In this document: one piece after another, positions 3,782 through 5,768 of the stretch
Layout of the letters: each line of letters begins with the position of its first letter
Numbering within the stretch: the stretch's first letter is position 1
Assembly (NCBI GenBank): GCA_016293005.1
Contig: JAEDFA010000072.1
Coordinates: 1 to 5,768 of the forward strand
From: Treponema sp.
GTDB taxonomy: Bacteria > Spirochaetota > Spirochaetia > Treponematales > Treponemataceae
Direction of reading: 5' to 3'
DNA length: 5,768 nt
Made by a program: the position numbers and the translations under genes
The notes under the pieces: model-generated
Told to the model about the DNA's origin: nothing
What the model saw: only the letters and a program-made list of their open reading frames with translations
The model's database searches: none

Positions 3782-5768
3782 TTATTTGTTTCCAGCTTTC
3801 TTTTCTTCTTGATGTTTTTTAATTAATTCTTCAGCAACGGCATTTGGAACTTTTGCATATTTCAAGAATTCCATTGTGAATTCACCTTTTCCCTGAGTTG
3901 AAGAACGGAGAATTGTAGAGAAACCGAACATTTCTGAAAGCGGAACTTCTGCGTTTACAACAGTTGTATTGTTTTCATCTGTTGATTCACCGATGATTCC
4001 TCGTCTCTGGTTGATAAGACCAAAAACATTTCCCTGGAATTCATTTGGAGCAGCAATCTGAACTTTCATGATTGGTTCAAGAATTACAGGATTTGCATTT
4101 TTATAACCTTCACGGAAAGCTCCAATTGCAGCAATCTGGAATGCATTATCGTTAGAGTCTACCGGGTGAGACTGACCATCGTTAATAGTAACTTTTACAC
4201 CAACAATAGGAGCACCAATCAAAGAGCCTTCTTTCATAGCCTTCTGGAAACCTTTATCACAAGAAGGAATGAATTCGTTAGGAATTGCACCACCTTTAAT
4301 TGAATCAACAAATTCGTAGTCTTTTTCTGTAATTGGTTCCATGAAACCTGCTACACGACCGTACTGACCAGAACCACCAGACTGTTTTTTATGAGTGTAG
4401 TTAAAGTCACCGCGAGAACAAATTGATTCTCGATATGCAACCTGAGGAGCACCTGTTGTAACTTCACAGTTGTATTCACGCTTCATTCGTTCTACATAAA
4501 CTGCAAGGTGAAGTTCACCCATTCCCTTGATGATTGTTTCGTTTGACTCTGGATCTGTGTATGTCTGGAATGTCGGGTCTTCTTTTGTAAAGCGGTTTAA
4601 TGCTTTAGACATCTGCATAGCAGCCTGTTTGTCTTTTGGAGTAATAGAAAGAGAAATTACAGGTTCTGGAACGAACATAGAAGCCATTGAGTAATTTACT
4701 CCGCCATTTGTAAATGTATCACCAGAAGCACAGTCAACGCCAAACAAAGCAACGATATCACCTGCACAACCTTCGTTAATATCTTCCATTTGGGCAGAAT
4801 TCATACGAACAAGGCGTCCAACTTTAAATCTCTTCTTTGTACGAGTGTTGTAAAGTTCTTCACCTTTTTTAATTTTTCCCTGATATACACGAGTATATGT
4901 AAGTTGACCATACTGACCATCATCAAGTTTAAATGCAAGAGCAACACACGGTTTATTGTCTACTGATTCAAGTTCAACTTCTGCTTCATTGTTGTCAAGA
5001 TCAAGGGCAACATTTTTTACTTCGTTTGGAGCAGGAAGATAGCGTACAACAGCATCAAGAAGCGGCTGAATACCTTTGTTTACATGAGCTGAACCACAGA
5101 ATACACCTACAAACTGTTCTGCTAAAGTTCCTTTGCGGATTGCAGCGATGATTTTTTCTTCTTCGATTCCATCATAGCCTTTTTCCATGATTTCTTCCAT
5201 TAAAGAATCATCGAACATAGAAGCGGCATCAAGAAGTTCTTCTCGATATTTTTCAGCATCTGCTTTAAGGTTTTCTGGGATTTCTGCAATGCGGAGGTTT
5301 TCACCGTTTGCTCCGTCGAAATAAATTGCTTTCATTCCTACAAGGTCAACAACACCTTCAAGTTTATCCTCAAGACCGATTGGAAGTTCCATCATGTGAG
5401 CATTAAGTCCGAGTTTTTCACGAACCTGATTACATACACGAATTGGATTTGCACCCTGACGGTCACATTTGTTTACGAATGCAACGCGCGGTACATGATA
5501 GCGTTTGAGCTGGCGGTCTACAGTAATTGACTGAGACTGAACGCCTGCAACGGCACACAGAATCATGATTGCACCGTCAAGAACGCGAAGGGAACGTTCA
5601 ACTTCTACAGTGAAGTCTACGTGACCTGGAGTATCGATAAGATTGATTATTGTATCTTTCCACTGAACCTGAGTTGCTGCTGACTGAATTGTGATTCCGC
5701 GTTCGCGTTCCAGTTCCATGTTGTCCATTACAGCACCAACACCGTCTTTACCACGAACTTCATGAATT
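3782..5768 (-). CDS. fusA: Elongation factor G, 5' end beyond the window (661 residues visible)
   Basis: This GTPase drives tRNA-mRNA translocation on the ribosome. The frame is open to the right edge, beginning IHEVRGKDGVGAV, so the ATG at 5728 is internal and about 45 residues, including the P-loop (G1), are missing. In visible numbering, GITI (24-27) is the G2 region, DTPGH (45-49) G3, NKCD (99-102) G4 and GSAHVNKG the G5 region. Domains II and III follow. Domain IV has YRESI, HKKQSGGSGQYG and the tip loop with SHPVDS, keeping the His that enters the decoding centre. Domain V ends with a lysine-rich tail. The run QSITVDRQLKRYHVPR with NKCDRQGANP is closer to mitochondrial EF-G1 and the spdEFG1 group of spirochaetes than to E. 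coli EF-G. Spirochaetes usually also have spdEFG2, which acts in ribosome recycling; this gene looks like the translocase. Confidence 0.95.
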   Translation of the reverse strand, partial: IHEVRGKDGVGAVMDNMELERERGITIQSAATQVQWKDTIINLIDTPGHVDFTVEVERSLRVLDGAIMILCAVAGVQSQSITVDRQLKRYHVPRVAFVNKCDRQGANPIRVCNQVREKLGLNAHMMELPIGLEDKLEGVVDLVGMKAIYFDGANGENLRIAEIPENLKADAEKYREELLDAASMFDDSLMEEIMEKGYDGIEEEKIIAAIRKGTLAEQFVGVFCGSAHVNKGIQPLLDAVVRYLPAPNEVKNVALDLDNNEAEVELESVDNKPCVALAFKLDDGQYGQLTYTRVYQGKIKKGEELYNTRTKKRFKVGRLVRMNSAQMEDINEGCAGDIVALFGVDCASGDTFTNGGVNYSMASMFVPEPVISLSITPKDKQAAMQMSKALNRFTKEDPTFQTYTDPESNETIIKGMGELHLAVYVERMKREYNCEVTTGAPQVAYRESICSRGDFNYTHKKQSGGSGQYGRVAGFMEPITEKDYEFVDSIKGGAIPNEFIPSCDKGFQKAMKEGSLIGAPIVGVKVTINDGQSHPVDSNDNAFQIAAIGAFREGYKNANPVILEPIMKVQIAAPNEFQGNVFGLINQRRGIIGESTDENNTTVVNAEVPLSEMFGFSTILRSSTQGKGEFTMEFLKYAKVPNAVAEELIKKHQEEKKAGNK

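Noticed and set aside
4933..5151. 72-codon plus-strand open frame rich in Gln and Leu
   Set aside because: Antisense to the EF-G gene, whose sequence here is clearly coding on the minus strand.

Overview
The window is AT-rich and mostly minus-strand. It looks like chromosomal DNA of a spirochaete, most probably a Treponema-type organism. The main reasons are the elongation factor G, whose G domain resembles the spirochaete/mitochondrial (spdEFG1/mtEFG1) type, strong A/T bias with GGAG-type ribosome binding sites, and short well-terminated transcription units. This placement is inference from recognised protein style, not from a search.

Layout, left to right. Bases 1-9 hold only the first codons of a minus-strand gene that leaves the window, with a perfect ribosome binding site. 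Bases 81-246 are a GC-richer island with no convincing gene, probably an interspersed repeat or element remnant. Next comes a minus-strand HMGL-like (DRE-TIM) aldolase gene (294-1268). A 366-bp, very AT-rich divergent region separates it from a plus-strand small heat-shock protein gene, hsp20 (1635-2063). That region carries a clear sigma-54-type promoter, spaced direct repeats upstream, and two short leader hairpins. A strong terminator ends hsp20. Three further minus-strand genes follow: a HemG-like flavodoxin-domain protein (2230-2757, TTG start), a RecA/KaiC-like P-loop ATPase of unknown role (2944-3621), and elongation factor G (3782 to the right edge, 5' end missing).

The minus-strand genes do not form a tight operon. 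The EF-G gene and the ATPase gene are each followed by their own intrinsic terminator. Between the ATPase gene and the flavodoxin gene lie a terminator, then a promoter, then a second terminator-like hairpin inside the flavodoxin leader, an arrangement suggestive of attenuation.

There is no obvious shared pathway. Protein homeostasis (Hsp20), translation (EF-G) and a flavodoxin-type redox protein sit beside an orphan aldolase and an orphan ATPase. The most interesting material is regulatory: the sigma-54 control and possible thermosensing leader of hsp20, and the flavodoxin leader. I saw no CRISPR array, tRNA, rRNA, transposase or known riboswitch.
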